A stretch of DNA of 64,000 bases from Oegoconia quadripuncta (Eukaryota > Arthropoda > Insecta > Lepidoptera > Autostichidae). Location of the stretch: contig OX438752.1 in assembly GCA_949316235.1 (NCBI GenBank), positions 2,999,001 through 3,063,000 on the forward strand. The letters are read 5' to 3'. Shown here piece by piece: positions 37,801 through 49,041 of this stretch; positions within the stretch are counted from its first letter, which is position 1, and each line of letters starts with the position of its first letter. Below the pieces are notes generated by a model that was not told where the DNA came from, ran no database searches, and saw nothing but the letters and a program-made list of their open reading frames with translations. Position numbers and translations under genes: made by a program.

Positions 37801-38234
37801 TTTCGTAAATATCCGATTAGACATACAGTGGATTTGATAATTTAATCATCTGACTACAACATAAATGTTATATTTACCAAGCTGTCATTGTCACTGTATT
37901 TCTAGCGATACGTCACTTGGGTATGTCGTGATAAAAATTTCTGTAGTCACTTATTGACTTTAACACTTAGAAAATTATTCATGCTTTAGCTATAGATAGC
38001 GAGTGTTGATAATTTATGTAGGTTTTCCTGGTGTGTGGAATTTATTAATACTTATTATGACCTTATGAATTACAAAGGAATCGCCATTTCGTAGAATGTC
38101 CCTAGTTTCTGGGAACATGATTTTTTTAATGTACAAATCATGCATGTTACTTTGTAGTATCTATTTTCGTCAACTTTTAATAAGAACTCCCCGGCTAAAG
38201 TGCTCGTTTTGCGACATATTAAAGGAATTATGAA

Positions 38235-38440
38235 TGTAATAATATCAAACTTCAAGCATTTTTTTCAACGTAAGATACTGATATCATTTGTCGAATGTCA
38301 ATTTAAATCAACTAGAAATAAAAGGGCTTATGTCTGTATGTCCAAGCTACTACCGCTTCGGAAAGGGAAATCATCTGTGATAAAAGAAGCGGGTCAAGAA
38401 ACCCACAGGATCATTGTTGTCTTTTTTTAATAAAAAGTAT
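38235..38440 (+). repeat. Unclassified repeat, copy 1
   Basis: CAAACTTCAAGCATTTTTTT, CGCTTCGGAAAGGGAAATCA and AAGAAACCCACAGGATCATT. Inverse copy at 51055-51285. Class unknown. Confidence 0.6.
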
Positions 38441-38489
38441 ACAACTATTACTAGCGACTAACTAACTAACTATTACTAACTACTACTAG

Positions 38490-39270
38490 AGAAACTAGCG
38501 AAAAAGCTCGCTTCTGCAGCGTATGCAGTCAAAAAAATCAGAAATTTAACAGACGTTCATACCGCAAGACTGGTTTACTTTAGCCATTTCCACAGCTTGA
38601 TGTCATATGGCATATTGTTGTGGGGAAACGCTGCTGACATACCTACATATGATTTTTGTTCTGCAGAAGCGTGCTATTCGTGCCATTTATAAATTAGGAC
38701 CTAGAGAGTCTCTTAGAGATAAGTTTAAGGAAATTAATATCTTAACAATGGCATCTCAATACATTTATGAGAATTTGTTATATGCAAAAAAAAATATAAC
38801 CTTATTCGCTAAAAATAGTGATAGGCACAATGTTAATACAAGGAATAAGAACCAGTTATCAGTTTATGTTAGCCGACTTCATAAAGTTAGTAAATCGTTC
38901 AAAGGGCAATGTATACGCTTTTATAATAAGGTTCCAGAAGACATTCAAAATTTGCCTTTAAATAAATCTAAAGCAATCATAAAACAGAAATTATTAGCAA
39001 AAGGCTATTATAAAATCACTGACTATTTGAATGATAAGCAAGCATGGACATAGCTGTCTTATTATTCATATAATTATGAAATCACAAATTGTAACCCATA
39101 CTTTAAAAGAGCAACCCTAGAGTTTCTTGCTCGTTCTTCTCTGGGGAGTCAGCTTTGTGAATGAGCAGGAAATTTAAATGTAATATTAATAGTGACGTTT
39201 TCAAGTGATAATTTTATCCTATGAAATAAAATATTTTGAATTTGAATTTGAATTATAATTTTACAATTTT
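38490..39270 (+). pseudogene. LINE (Jockey/CR1-like) C-terminal ORF and tail
   Basis: The longest LINE frame here: LASAAYAVKKIRNLTDVHTA, YGILLWGNAADI, then after one frameshift VLQKRAIRAIYKLGPRESLR, HNVNTRNKNQLSVYVSRLHK, FKGQCIRFYNKVPEDIQNLP and a stop at 39051. The tail ends in TTGAATTTGAATTTGAAT. The L-Q-K-R-A-I-R-A-I motif is standard for non-LTR post-RT regions. 5' truncated. Confidence 0.8.
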
Positions 39271-39689
39271 TGGGAGCTGGTGAACCACACCAAGCGTGTT
39301 TGTCATTCAAATGGTCACTAATTTTGTAATAACCTTTTTTGGTAATGTTGTTTTGACATGATCTTTAAATTTTTTACTCAGTTATATTAATGATATTCTC
39401 AGGTATAAGGTTATAAAAGCGTATACAATATCAAGCGTGTACAATAAATGATGTGTTAACTTTGCTTAGTTTGAACATAGGGGTAGTCAATTTGATTTTG
39501 ATTTTTGATTGATTAATTTGTATTTTGTCCTCTTTGTAAAGCGTTGCAAAATAGATATCGGACTCCCCTACGAAATGACAATCAACGGTGTATTTAGATC
39601 TCTCTTTATCGCTTTCATTTTTAAAATTTATATAATACTGAAATATTTTAATAGAAGTGCCAATGGACGCTCGGAACCCTCTTAACAAG

Positions 39690-40080
39690 GGTAGAAGTAC
39701 AAGATAGAATCAGGAATAGTGTAATTAGGCAGTTAAGCAGTGTGAATGAAGACGTAGTGACAAAGATTGAAAAAGGTATCCTGAGATGGTTTGGACATGT
39801 GGAGAGGATGAATGAAAGAAGACTTACGAAAGAGATATACGAAGGGAATGTGGGTGGTAGTGTTGGTAGGGGAAGACCACAGCGAACGTACCATGATCAA
39901 ATCGGGGACGTCTTAAAGAAAGGCGAAGTCAAGAGTATGACGAGCAAAACAGACGAGCATGTATGAACAACCTTATGAGAGTGAAGGAAGCAGAAGAGGA
40001 GTGTCAGGGTCATAGCAAGTGGAAGTCGATGGTCTCTGCCTACCCCTACGGGAAACAGGCGTGACATTATGTATGTAGAA
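39690..40080 (+). pseudogene. RTE-type LINE C-terminal remnant, copy 2
   Basis: [40 protein letters not shown] and [20 protein letters not shown], followed by in-frame stops and the tail ACAGGCGTGACATTATGTAT. Same orientation as copy 1, 2.9 kb away. Confidence 0.78.
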
Positions 40081-40089
40081 GTACAAGGA

Positions 40090-41140
40090 AAAAGAAGGGG
40101 ATCTAAGTGAACGAGATATAAATACCCAAGGTCATATTCTCCGGGTTCACCTAAATGAACATTTAAGCCTAAATGAACATATAAGCCTACGTATAAAGGA
40201 ATGTGGCCTCCATATTTATCTATATCTTCACGAGTAATATCTAAATCTTCATGAATATAGATACCTGCGCGTTTGGATTCCTCTACTATCAAATTGGCCT
40301 TATGAATCTATGCCTGAGCAGTGTAAAGGCCCTTTGTAATAGACTAATTCGTAAAGTGGGTCAACTTATTATATCGCACTGATCTTGTTCACACAGCATA
40401 ATACGTACTTAATTATTGGCGTGCCCCAAGGGTCTGTTTTGTCGCCTACCCTGTTAATTCTGCATACTTCATGCAGAACATGGACATTATCCATGATTAG
40501 GGACACTAAATCAATGCATATCAAGATAATAAAATGTTATTTATGTCCAGTAGGTATTTCTTGATAAAGACATTTTATTCGTTCAAAGTATAATTTCAAG
40601 GTTTCATAAGAAAATATAGGTATAACCTTCGATCGTATATTTTCTTATTTAGGAGTGATCCAACAACCTGAATTTCTTTATAAGATATTATGAATCTGAT
40701 AAATCAACACTGAGCGTATACCTCTCCCTTTCATCATCACATATTAGCCACAGGGCGTCCACTGTTGATGCGTATTGGTGCGTAGTTACTAACTAAATTA
40801 TTTTAAATTGGCCGACAATTGTCCACCTTTCCGTTCTACAACACATAGGTAATTTCAAAATACATACCTATCTGTAGAAACAAGGCAAACCTAGTTATTT
40901 TATCTCATCTCATGTAGAACTGAGGTGGCACAAACAACTGACTCATAATGCAAACTGACAAAAATATCAATAACGTTGTTTGTGAGATTTAACATATCTT
41001 ATGATTCAGACAAAGAAAGGAAACTGTGTATGATAAGACAAGTCTTTACGCTCGTTCAGATTTAGTTTGAGAGGATTGTGTAAGAACGCGTTATCGTCCG
41101 TCGCGATCCGCCCTTGATTCTTTATTGAACAAAGTTGTAT
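40090..41140. other. Intergenic sequence, mostly unclassified
   Basis: A scrap of the RTE tail (TATTAGCCACAGGGCGTCCA) lies at 40743-40765. No gene recognised. Confidence 0.4.
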
Positions 41141-41147
41141 GACAACG

Positions 41148-41545
41148 ACGACCTGTTTGGTGTAGTGGTTCACTATACCAAAAGATTGCGGGTTCGAATT
41201 CCGCTAGGGGCATATGTTTGTGTGATGAATACGGGCATTTGTACCCGAGTTATGGATGTTTTCATTTATAATAAGTATTTATTTACAAAAAAAATGTATT
41301 TATGTAATTTTTGCATATATGAACAACCTTATGAGAGTGAAGGAAGCAGAAGAGGTGTGTCAGTATCGTAGCAAGTGGAAGTCTGTGGTCTCTGCCTACC
41401 GCTACGGGAAACAGGCGTGACATTATGTAGGTATGTATGTACGTATATCAACCATCTGGTATCCACAACACAAGCCTATAGTTGCTTACTGTGGAACTAG
41501 ATGGCGCTGTGTATATGTCTAAGGATATTTATTTATTATTATTAC
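41148..41545 (+). mobile_element. SINE-A copy split by an RTE tail
   Basis: Head CGACCTGTTTGGTGTAGTGG (with a deletion) to AAAAAAATGTATTTATGTAA, then a foreign insert (41315-41440), then resumption at ATATCAACCATCTGGTATCC to GTGGAACTAGATGGCGCTGT. Confidence 0.85.
41315..41440 (+). mobile_element. RTE tail inserted in SINE-A
   Basis: ATGAACAACCTTATGAGAGT and GTGGTCTCTGCCTACCGCTA then GGAAACAGGCGTGACATTAT equal the 3' end of the copies at 37020-37130 and 39960-40070. A short 5'-truncated insertion. Confidence 0.75.
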
Positions 41546-41824
41546 AACCCTTACCCTATAAGAATGAATCGCCTCTATGATCAATATGCCAATGTATTCT
41601 AATAGCTAATAATCTAACAAGTAACTGAGACTATAGGAATTGATCGCTTTTTAAACCATATATCAAGAAATTATTGTCCCCTTTAAGGTAGATGGCATAG
41701 GAACTACTTATAGCCTTTAACGGCAAAGAATTCAAAACACGAAGGTTTACAAATATGGAACTGATACTGCATTGCTACTAATTTATTAAATGTATCTTAA
41801 CATTTTCAATCGATCTTGTAGGTA

Positions 41825-42165
41825 CACACGACTAGACGACGAGTATGAAACACATGACAGACTTCCAGTAGGAAAGATGCACCGTTCCTCCCGCTCGAGC
41901 AGTCTCTTCACGGACACGATTTGCCCGGCCAACATGGAAATCCTTAAATTGCGTCGTACTCAGGTCGGTAGCAGCAAAGATAATACGTGCAGGTGGGGCT
42001 TCTCCGATGGCGGGAGTGATCGATGCGAGTGCGGAGTCTCGATGCGAGAGAATGGATCACCTATTGTCTTCCTTCGCGTGTCCTGACACTTGCACCTTTG
42101 ACGACCTCCTTAACGCCACAGAGAGTGCTGTTAGAGTGGCTAAGTTTTGGTCCAATAAAATTTGA
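41825..42165 (+). pseudogene. Non-LTR element C-terminal remnant
   Basis: Reads KLRRTQVGSSKDNTCRWGFS then DGGSDRCECG; after a frameshift it continues MDHLLSSFACPDTCTFDDLL then NATESAVRVAKFW. The C-x-C-G...H-L...C-P pattern with the W-G context is characteristic of LINE C-termini downstream of the reverse transcriptase. Confidence 0.65.
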
Positions 42166-42254
42166 AACTTGCCTCGACTCGAAAAGAAGTAGAAAATTAG
42201 AAAATCCCCGAGATAACAAGCAGTTATATCTACCATTCAGATAAACTAAACCAA

Positions 42255-42520
42255 TTGTGTTAAAAGGTAAACATGTTTGAAACGGCTTAACCGATTTCTA
42301 TCAAACATGACTAAGAATCAAGCCCGGAAATTAGGTTTAATTTACTTTGATCGACGTTAAGTATACAAGAAATATATAATATCATTGAAATATACCGAAA
42401 AGCTGTGTTAAATATCTCCTAGACGGCGGGTTATTACGTTAAGTTTTTTGAAACATAGCTAAGAACCTGTTCCTTTACTTAGTCTTAAATATAAAAAACC
42501 GTGCTCAAATCGGGTCAAGC
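42255..42520. repeat. Repeat with AACCGATTT motif, copy 1
   Basis: GAAACGGCTTAACCGATTTC, AACATGACTAAGAATCAAGC and AAACCGTGCTCAAATCGGGT. Related segments at 44560-44765 and 45770-45880. Class unknown. Confidence 0.5.
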
Positions 42521-42552
42521 ATACATCGGACGAGGACTGGTGGTCTACTCTC

Positions 42553-42780
42553 TAACGAAAATAGGTTCGGACGGCCGTAACTTCGGACTTTTTCTTTTGC
42601 AGTTTGCTGTGTCAATTATGAACCAATCGTCATTATTTTACTTTTGTTGTATATAGTTGGACATCACAAGTTAGTACGGGACGCAAGGGACGTTTGAAGT
42701 TATACAAATATAGGATTCTTAAAAGAAAAAGTCCGAAGTTATGGCCGTCCGAAGTTTCATTTGAGAGTTTTCGTTTGAGT
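42553..42780. mobile_element. MITE with imperfect ~55-bp inverted ends
   Basis: Left ACGGCCGTAACTTCGGACTT and TTTCTTTT; right AAAAGAAAAAGTCCGAAGTT and ATGGCCGTCCGAAG. No coding frame. Confidence 0.6.
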
Positions 42781-42828
42781 AGACGTAGAGTACAGAGTAT
42801 ATATTTATATATACATAACAATATTTGA

Positions 42829-43525
42829 CGACCTGTTTGGTGTAGTGGTTAAACATTCTGACCGCTATACCAAAAGGTCGCGGGTTCGAATCCCGCTAGG
42901 GGCATATGTTTGTATGATGAATACAGACATGTGTTCCTGAGTTATGGATGTTTTTCATTTATTTCCATCAGATATATACACACAAACATATTCACACAAA
43001 CACACACACACCAACACACACCTAACACTCGTATTCACTATCCATTATATTAGCTGTCATTTCTTTATCTATCATATTTCGATGTTACTTTTTTTTTTTT
43101 TTTTTTTATTAAAAACTGGTTTCGCGTTTGACTACAATCTCACCTGATGGAAAGCGACGATGAAGCCGAAGATGTATCACGCACACCCAGTAAATGCCTA
43201 TTCACTCTAGACTTGAAGATCCCAAGGTTGTAAGTGTCGGTAAAGTTGTAAAGTTACTTTTCTTCTTCTCCCACATTTTTAGTTTTTTTTTTAATTTGTC
43301 AAGCTTCATTTTTGGCTATATAGATTGTAATTAGTTTCTTTATTGTAATGAACATGTAACGCTGTGAAGTTTGCTAAATAAAATAAATAAATAAATAAAT
43401 TTACAAAACAAATGTATTTGTGCAGTTTATCAACCATCTGGTATCCATAATACAAGCCTAGTTGCTTAGTATGGAACTAGATGGCGCTGTGTGTTTTTGC
43501 AAAGATATTTATTTAATTATTTATT
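42829..43525 (+). mobile_element. SINE-A copy split by a composite insertion
   Basis: The head and first body half (42829-42962) and the second half (43395-43525, from TTTACAAAACAAATGTATTT to GTATGGAACTAGATGGCGCT) are separated by a CA-rich run, a minus LINE fragment (43095-43260, CACCTGATGGAAAGCGACGA) and a further LINE tail ending AATAAATAAATAAATAAAT. Confidence 0.8.
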
Positions 43526-43629
43526 TATAATAACACCCGACAGCGTATTTTGTATTACCTGCTGGCACCACGTTGAACGTTTAACCGACTTCAAACAAAA
43601 AAGGAGGTGCTATGTTCGGCTGTTGTACT

Positions 43630-43985
43630 TTTTTCTTCTACAACAAGGTTCCCATGGATATACGGAATCTTCCGCTTAATAAATTTAAACTTATTATAAA
43701 ACAAAAATTATGTAAAAAGGGATATTACATTTCAGACTATATTAATGAAAGTAATCCATGGGATTAAACGGCTCCGCTACACGATATATAAAATTGTTGT
43801 AACCTTTCTTGATTGTATATGATTTATTGAAAAGAGACAAACCCTCTGAGTTTCTCGCTAGCTCTTCTCAGTAGTGGTCGCATTCCGAGCTAGTGGTAGT
43901 TTAAAAAACAAATGACGTTCATAAGTGCATATTGTATTGCCTACATGAATAAATGATTTTCATTTTCATTTTCATTTCATTTTAA
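43630..43985 (+). pseudogene. LINE (Jockey/CR1-like) C-terminal remnant
   Basis: Reads FFYNKVPMDIRNLPLNKFKL then IIKQKLCKKGYYISDYINES and NPWD with a stop at about 43768. The tail has GAGTTTCTCGCTAGCTCTTC and a (TTTTCA)n-like end. A different subfamily from 38607 (about three quarters of residues shared). Confidence 0.72.
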
Positions 43986-43989
43986 ATGT

Positions 43990-44435
43990 ATGTTCACCAA
44001 TAACTCAGAGATTTCAGATTCGCGTGATTATTTTTGTAAATGAAAGTGATTACCGTCAAGTTGGCCCCATTGTTATTTCAGTAATAATTTTATTATTGAC
44101 GCCTACTTCGAAATACATTTTTTCATACACTAGAAATATATTACATAAATGTAGTGGGATTTTAGTATTTAAGATTTATGTAATTAAGTGATCCAACCTC
44201 AGTGCTGAATCCTAAAAAAGAAGGAAGTTGTTGATAGAATAACTACTAAGAAGCGCAATAGCCCTTTCTTGAACAAGACATAAATATCCTTTAAAAGGAA
44301 GCGCCTTCTCCCTTATAGGAGATATTTATGTGTCTTCGCTTACAAACAAATCAAGATTAGATACACTCAGTAGGTAACAGTATTCATCAAACCAGTTGCT
44401 CACTCCATAATCCAACGTTTAAGTATATTTTATTT
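43990..44435. other. Intergenic sequence without recognised gene
   Basis: Weak inverted pair around ACATAAATATCCTTTAAAAG / GGAGATATTTATGTGTC (44279-44335). No gene. Confidence 0.4.
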
Positions 44436-44439
44436 CACA

Positions 44440-44525
44440 ATTACGGATTGCATTTTTAAAGAATTATTACAATTAGAATTGTTCAAGGCGGTCTTATCGT
44501 TATCAAACAAATTTTGGGTAGAGGA
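44440..44525 (-). repeat. LINE 3' tail fragment
   Basis: TTGTTCAAGGCGGTCTTATC and GTTATCAAACAAATTTTGGG; complement of the hairpin module. Confidence 0.5.
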
Positions 44526-44559
44526 ATCAATCGAAAAGAATTTAACTATAAATTGGTAA

Positions 44560-44765
44560 AAGGAAACCCCCGAGAAAACAAGCGATTGAAACAAAACGGC
44601 TGAACCGATTTTGATAAAACATGTCTAAGAACCACCGCTGGAAAACCTGCTGTCAAATAAGAAAAACCGCATCCAAATCGGTTCATCCGTTTAAGAGTGA
44701 CCGTGCCACAGACTGACATATAGCGGTTAAACTTCCAACACCCCTCTTTTTGCGTCGGGGGTATA
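44560..44765. repeat. Repeat with AACCGATTT motif, copy 2
   Basis: AACGGCTGAACCGATTTTGA, AAAACATGTCTAAGAACCAC, ATCCAAATCGGTTCATCCGT and CACCCCTCTTTTTGCGTCGG. A dispersed lepidopteran repeat of unclear class. Confidence 0.6.
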
Positions 44766-44769
44766 TACG

Positions 44770-45465
44770 GTAGGTTGTGCACAATAATTTAAATCGGACT
44801 GATGGTATGGAATTATAAAAGGAATAAATATACTGGATAGTTACAACAATAACTTTTTAGGCATAAAGGAAAAAAGACAATAATTAAATCTTTTTAGCTT
44901 CATAGGGTTAGTGTTCTGTGGTTTAGAATGTAGTCCGATGGATAATATTTATCAAAGACAATGCTAAATATAAAATGGAATGAAATTAAACAATAAAATA
45001 GTAACAACAAAAGAAATTAATAGCTGCTATGTCTTCAAATAGGTCTCATTATCATATTTTGTATTACTTTTAGATCAGTAGACCAATTTTGTTCGAGCCT
45101 TAGCACAGAGGCTCTTAGTACTCAAAAGATGACATTTGACATGGCTACCATTAATCTCGCCCCATGAAGTAGTAAACTAAAATATTGTAAAACCACGTAC
45201 ATACCTAAGTACGTGTGAGAAGTCTCACTCTAAAGTGAGAATGACTTTTTTTTTTTTCATTTTTGTACCCCATCGTTAGACAGGTCATTCAAAAATATAA
45301 CAGGAGTTTTTCGATTTAGGGATAAACCGTTTAAGAAATATTAAGCTTTAAATTGCAATTTTTTATTAGTCAAAAAATAAAAAAATCTTGTACTTGTCAA
45401 ACAACAAAAAAATTCTAAGTCCGCATATTGAGAGGACAAGTGCAGAATCCTACACTGCGCTAAAA
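44770..45465. other. Intergenic sequence without recognised gene
   Basis: AT-rich; nothing recognised. Confidence 0.4.
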
Positions 45466-45467
45466 TA

Positions 45468-45654
45468 AGAGGCTGCCCTCCCACGACAATCGGTGACCGA
45501 TTTTATGTAGGAGAAAGATGGAACGTATTGATTGCAGTATTTCAACGGTCATATCCTACAAAAAATCCGTCACAATATCGGTGATAAAAGTATTGACGAA
45601 AAAATCGGCTCGATTATTGGTCCTACAAAAAGTCTGTCGTGGGCGGACAGCCAT
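45468..45654. mobile_element. Small MITE with ~35-bp inverted ends
   Basis: GGCTGCCCTCCCACGACAAT at the left and TGTCGTGGGCGGACAGCC at the right, with subterminal TATGTAGGA / TCCTACAAAAAG. About 185 bp. Target duplication unclear. Confidence 0.6.
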
Positions 45655-45769
45655 AATGAAAAATCTTTATGCGACTTAGGTTCATTTTAACCCTTTTTTG
45701 AAAAAGGACGGGTGTAAGTGTTTAGCGTCGTTGTGTGTGTGGGTCCAGTCCTTGTCCGGACGTATCTCA

Positions 45770-45880
45770 GTAATGCGTGGTCCCTTTTTAGTGCGGCTTT
45801 TTTTTTATAAAAACTAAACAAATCGGTTAAGCCGTTTTGAAGATATTTGGCGTCTAACACAGTTTTTTAGTATATTTCGA
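45770..45880. repeat. Repeat with AACCGATTT motif, copy 3 (inverse)
   Basis: AATCGGTTAAGCCGTTTTGA and TCTAACACAGTTTTTTAGTA TATTTCGATGAT, inverse of 42270-42420. Confidence 0.45.
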
Positions 45881-45929
45881 TGATATCACAGTCTTTTGAA
45901 GGTTTTCAAAATTTTTATTTTTACTCGCG

Positions 45930-46032
45930 AATAAATGTCCATATTCATCACAAAAACCCCTCGCGGGATTCGAGCCCGCAATCGTTGGTATTGCTGAAAG
46001 GGTCACTATTCACTACAGCAATATGTCGTCAA
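45930..46032 (-). mobile_element. SINE-B head fragment
   Basis: TCGCGGGATTCGAGCCCGCA, AATCGTTGGTATTGCTGAAA and GGGTCACTATTCACTACAGC. Confidence 0.8.
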
Positions 46033-46160
46033 TAATTAAGCATGTTATAAGAAGATGGTAGAAACTTATGTCCAGCAGTGAAGTTCCATAAGCCGTATGT
46101 GAGTCAAGTAATAAATAAGGTTTAAACATTGCAAACTAAATAAAAGCTTGTAATGAACTA

Positions 46161-46581
46161 TTAGGTCCTTACCTATGAAATTGGCGTTTTGTATGAAGAA
46201 TTTCATTAAGACTGTTTTTTCCATACAAACATTTTTGATTTTTTTTGGGAACGGCCAATCCAAATTTAGCTAAACTTTGTGTGTATTATCGGATAACATT
46301 AAGTTAAGTATAGGCAGCGTTAATTTTTAAAAGTAACCGCTTTATAAAAGTTTCAGCGAATCTAAGAAATGATTATGGGAAGCACATGAAAAGAGCTCTG
46401 TTAAAATTTTTTTTATTATGTGATTTACCCCAGAAATTAAAAAATATTTCATGTGAAACCTTGATATAATATTCCATTTTCCAAATAAAGAACAAATTTG
46501 GATATAGCCTTGAAAATCGCAGGAATTGGTACATATGATTAACGAAGAAAAAAAACTCCAATTTCATAGGTAAAGACCCAA
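46161..46581. mobile_element. Mariner-type MITE, complete copy
   Basis: Inverted ends TTAGGTCCTTACCTATGAAA / TTTCATAGGTAAAGACCCAA flanked by TA on both sides, the target of Tc1/mariner transposases. 421 bp, no transposase frame. Other copies: 1554-1898 (truncated), 55107-55247 (one end), 4005-4048 (one end). Confidence 0.75.
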
Positions 46582-46589
46582 TATTTATA

Positions 46590-46867
46590 AACCAAAAACT
46601 CCGACAGCATATTTTGCGGACGCCATGTTAGATTTATTACAATAAAATGTATCCTATGACACTCCGAGTACCAATACGAATCCAAATACACCGTGCACTT
46701 CGAAATGGGCCAAGCCGTAAACTAGCCTGGCCAAGCCGTAAACTAGCCTGGCCAAGCCGTAAACTAGCCTGGCCAAGCCGCTTAGGCTACAGGATGCGCC
46801 AAAGGAAAGCACATACATACACTCGAAAAACATTACCCTCCTTCCTTACCCAGTCGGGTAAAAATCG
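46590..46867 (+). repeat. ACCCGAC-type repeat, copy 2, with internal 21-bp tandem
   Basis: CGGACGCCATGTTAGATTTA, CTACAGGATGCGCCAAAGGA and CATTACCCTCCTTCCTTACC then CAGTCGGGT. Inside, CCAAGCCGTAAACTAGCCTGG is repeated three times plus a partial unit at 46709-46782, where the other copy (17317) has a single version. Confidence 0.65.
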
Positions 46868-46869
46868 AT

Positions 46870-47330
46870 AACATTCATAGAAATCAAATCGCAGTAAATA
46901 CGGTGATAAATTAATGTTTACAGCTAATAAACATGGCGTATTGGTTACGATAATGATTTATGAACTGCCGTTTACATGTCCAGTTTTATTGGCCATTTTG
47001 TATGAAACAGATGTTAAAGAACAGACGACTAGCAAATTGTAATATAGAATGTGGAAAAGGGAATGTCCATGTGGAAATCGTTAAAATCGATGTGATGATA
47101 CAAAAGGGCAGTAAAGTGTTTTACTTTTACATGAAAGAACTACCGCCAAAGGCCAGCTTCATGGCTCTGGCTGGTCGCTATTGAACTGCGATATTGAGAG
47201 ATTAACACGATAATTTCAGACAAAGGACCGTATTAATAAATTGAGATTGAGATCGCCTCTGAGTCTCAATACAATTTTTTTTTATACTACTTTAATATGC
47301 AACAGATCAATGGCGTACCCTCCATACAGG
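46870..47330. other. Intergenic sequence, possible short frame only
   Basis: A 74-codon open frame at 46960-47184 has no recognised relatives and no clear splice signals; not called as a gene. Confidence 0.35.
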
Positions 47331-47339
47331 CAGAAATCA

Positions 47340-47985
47340 AATCAAATAAAAAAATGCTTTATTTTGTAGGTACACAGGGTACACTTAAAATAGTCAGATT
47401 TTACATTTTTTTAAGCTACTGCTTGTTCAAAAGGCAATTTTCCCCTGAGAAGAACAAACGAGAAACTCGAGAGGTTGCTCTTTTTTTTTTTTTAAAAAAA
47501 AAGGTTTTTATATTACAAAATTATTAATTAGGTATTATTTTATATTACAATATTATTTGTGAAATAGCCTGGTTATGCGAACGGGCTGTTTATGTCCATG
47601 AATGTTTATCATCTAAATAATCTGATACTTTACAATAGGTATGCTTTCTTAACAAGTTTCTGTTTTGTAGTATCTTTAAATTTATTAAAAGGAAGATTTT
47701 GTATATGAACAGGAACCTTATTGAAAAAGCGTATACATAACCCTTTGAATGAATTACTAACTTTGCGGAGGCGACTTATGTGACCTGCAAGTTTATCTTT
47801 ATTTCTTGTATTGACATCATGTTTATCACTATTTTTCCTAAATGATGCTATATTTTTTTTGACATAGGTACATTACATTTTCAAAAATGTACTGTGACGA
47901 AAGTGACACTGCAGATCTCAATTGATAAATTGCGCGAACGGCTCGTTTTTGTAAAACAAAGATTGTATTTATATCCGCGACATTT
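47340..47985 (-). repeat. LINE (Jockey/CR1-like) 3' region
   Basis: AAATCAAATCAAATAAAAAA tail, GAGAAACTCGAGAGGTTGCT and GACTTATGTGACCTGCAAGT; the coding part is degraded. Confidence 0.65.
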
Positions 47986-47989
47986 CCTC

Positions 47990-48388
47990 ACAGCAAGATA
48001 CCGTAAGACATGAGGCTATGGAAATCACTAAAATATACTAATCTAGCAGTATTTACGTCCGAAAGGCAGTGCCTACCCTAGACAATTGTAATCGTTTTGC
48101 AAACTATCCGCTAGAGGCGCTGCACATTTCTTCATACAAATCAAAATCAATTAAATCGTCACATAAACATGAACGCGGTGGTAAAGTTAAGTTGAAACAA
48201 AACTCACACTCCGCCCTATAGTTAAACGACTTTTCAGATATAACAGACTTATTTTGGCTCCGAATGCAGAATTTATAGAACTTCAATATTGCAATAATTA
48301 ACGCATTCTTAATTGTAGACACATTTCAAAGTCATAAAAATCAAAAATCTTACAACCATTTGCGTATCCTATAAACGGTTTATTATAC
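47990..48388. other. Intergenic sequence without recognised gene
   Basis: Nothing recognised. Confidence 0.4.
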
Positions 48389-48389
48389 T

Positions 48390-48835
48390 TTTTTGGTGGT
48401 GGAAGCGTACTGACCCGGAAACCCCATCTTATTTGGGCTACCTGTTTTTTGTGGTGGTTAGAAACTCTGCTACTATACCAAATGGTCGTGGGTTCGAATC
48501 CCGCTAGGGGCATATGTTTGTATGATGAATACAGACATGTGTTTTATGGATGTTTTTCATTTATACATGTATTTATTAAAAAAAAATGTGTAGTTTATCA
48601 ACCATCTGGTATCCAGAACACAAGCCTAGATGCTTACTGTGGACCTAGATGGCAATGTGTGTATGTGCAAAGACATTTATTTATTTGGGAAAACAATGCT
48701 ACTAACATTACTGTTTAAGGGCAGATTTAGATAAGATGGTGGTAGCTGGCCAGGCAGACATTTAAAATGCCCTACCACCAACCAAACCGAGTACTAAACA
48801 TGTACCCCGCTTGAATACATACGGAGGCGGTTAAA
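48390..48835 (-). mobile_element. SINE-C copy interrupted by SINE-A
   Basis: GGTGGAAGCGTACTGACCCG to CTTATTTGGG, then a SINE-A, then resumption at AACAATGCTACTAACATTAC to CATACGGAGGCGGTT. The head is deleted around the B-box. Confidence 0.8.
48436..48688 (+). mobile_element. SINE-A full-length copy nested in SINE-C
   Basis: CTACCTGTTTTTTGTGGTGG, GGTCGTGGGTTCGAATCCCG to GTGGACCTAGATGGCAATGT. TATTTGGG flanks both sides as target duplication. Confidence 0.88.
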
Positions 48836-49041
48836 ACACTTTCTGTCTGTATGAAAACACTTTCATATTAGGCAAAACATCGCAACTGACTTTAGCAAAG
48901 CTTATTTCCCTATCTCCGGAGAGCATCACCTGATATACGGAACCAACCTGACAGTATGGGTTTTTAAACCTAATGAAATATTGAAATTACTTCACAGATG
49001 TTTGAGATCATAAAAAAACAAAAAAAAAACAAAAAAAAAAA

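Noticed and set aside
46960..47184. 74-codon plus frame (KVFYFYMKELPPKASFMALA part)
   Set aside because: Has some protein-like character but no recognisable family, splice signals or repeat support; insufficient for a gene call.
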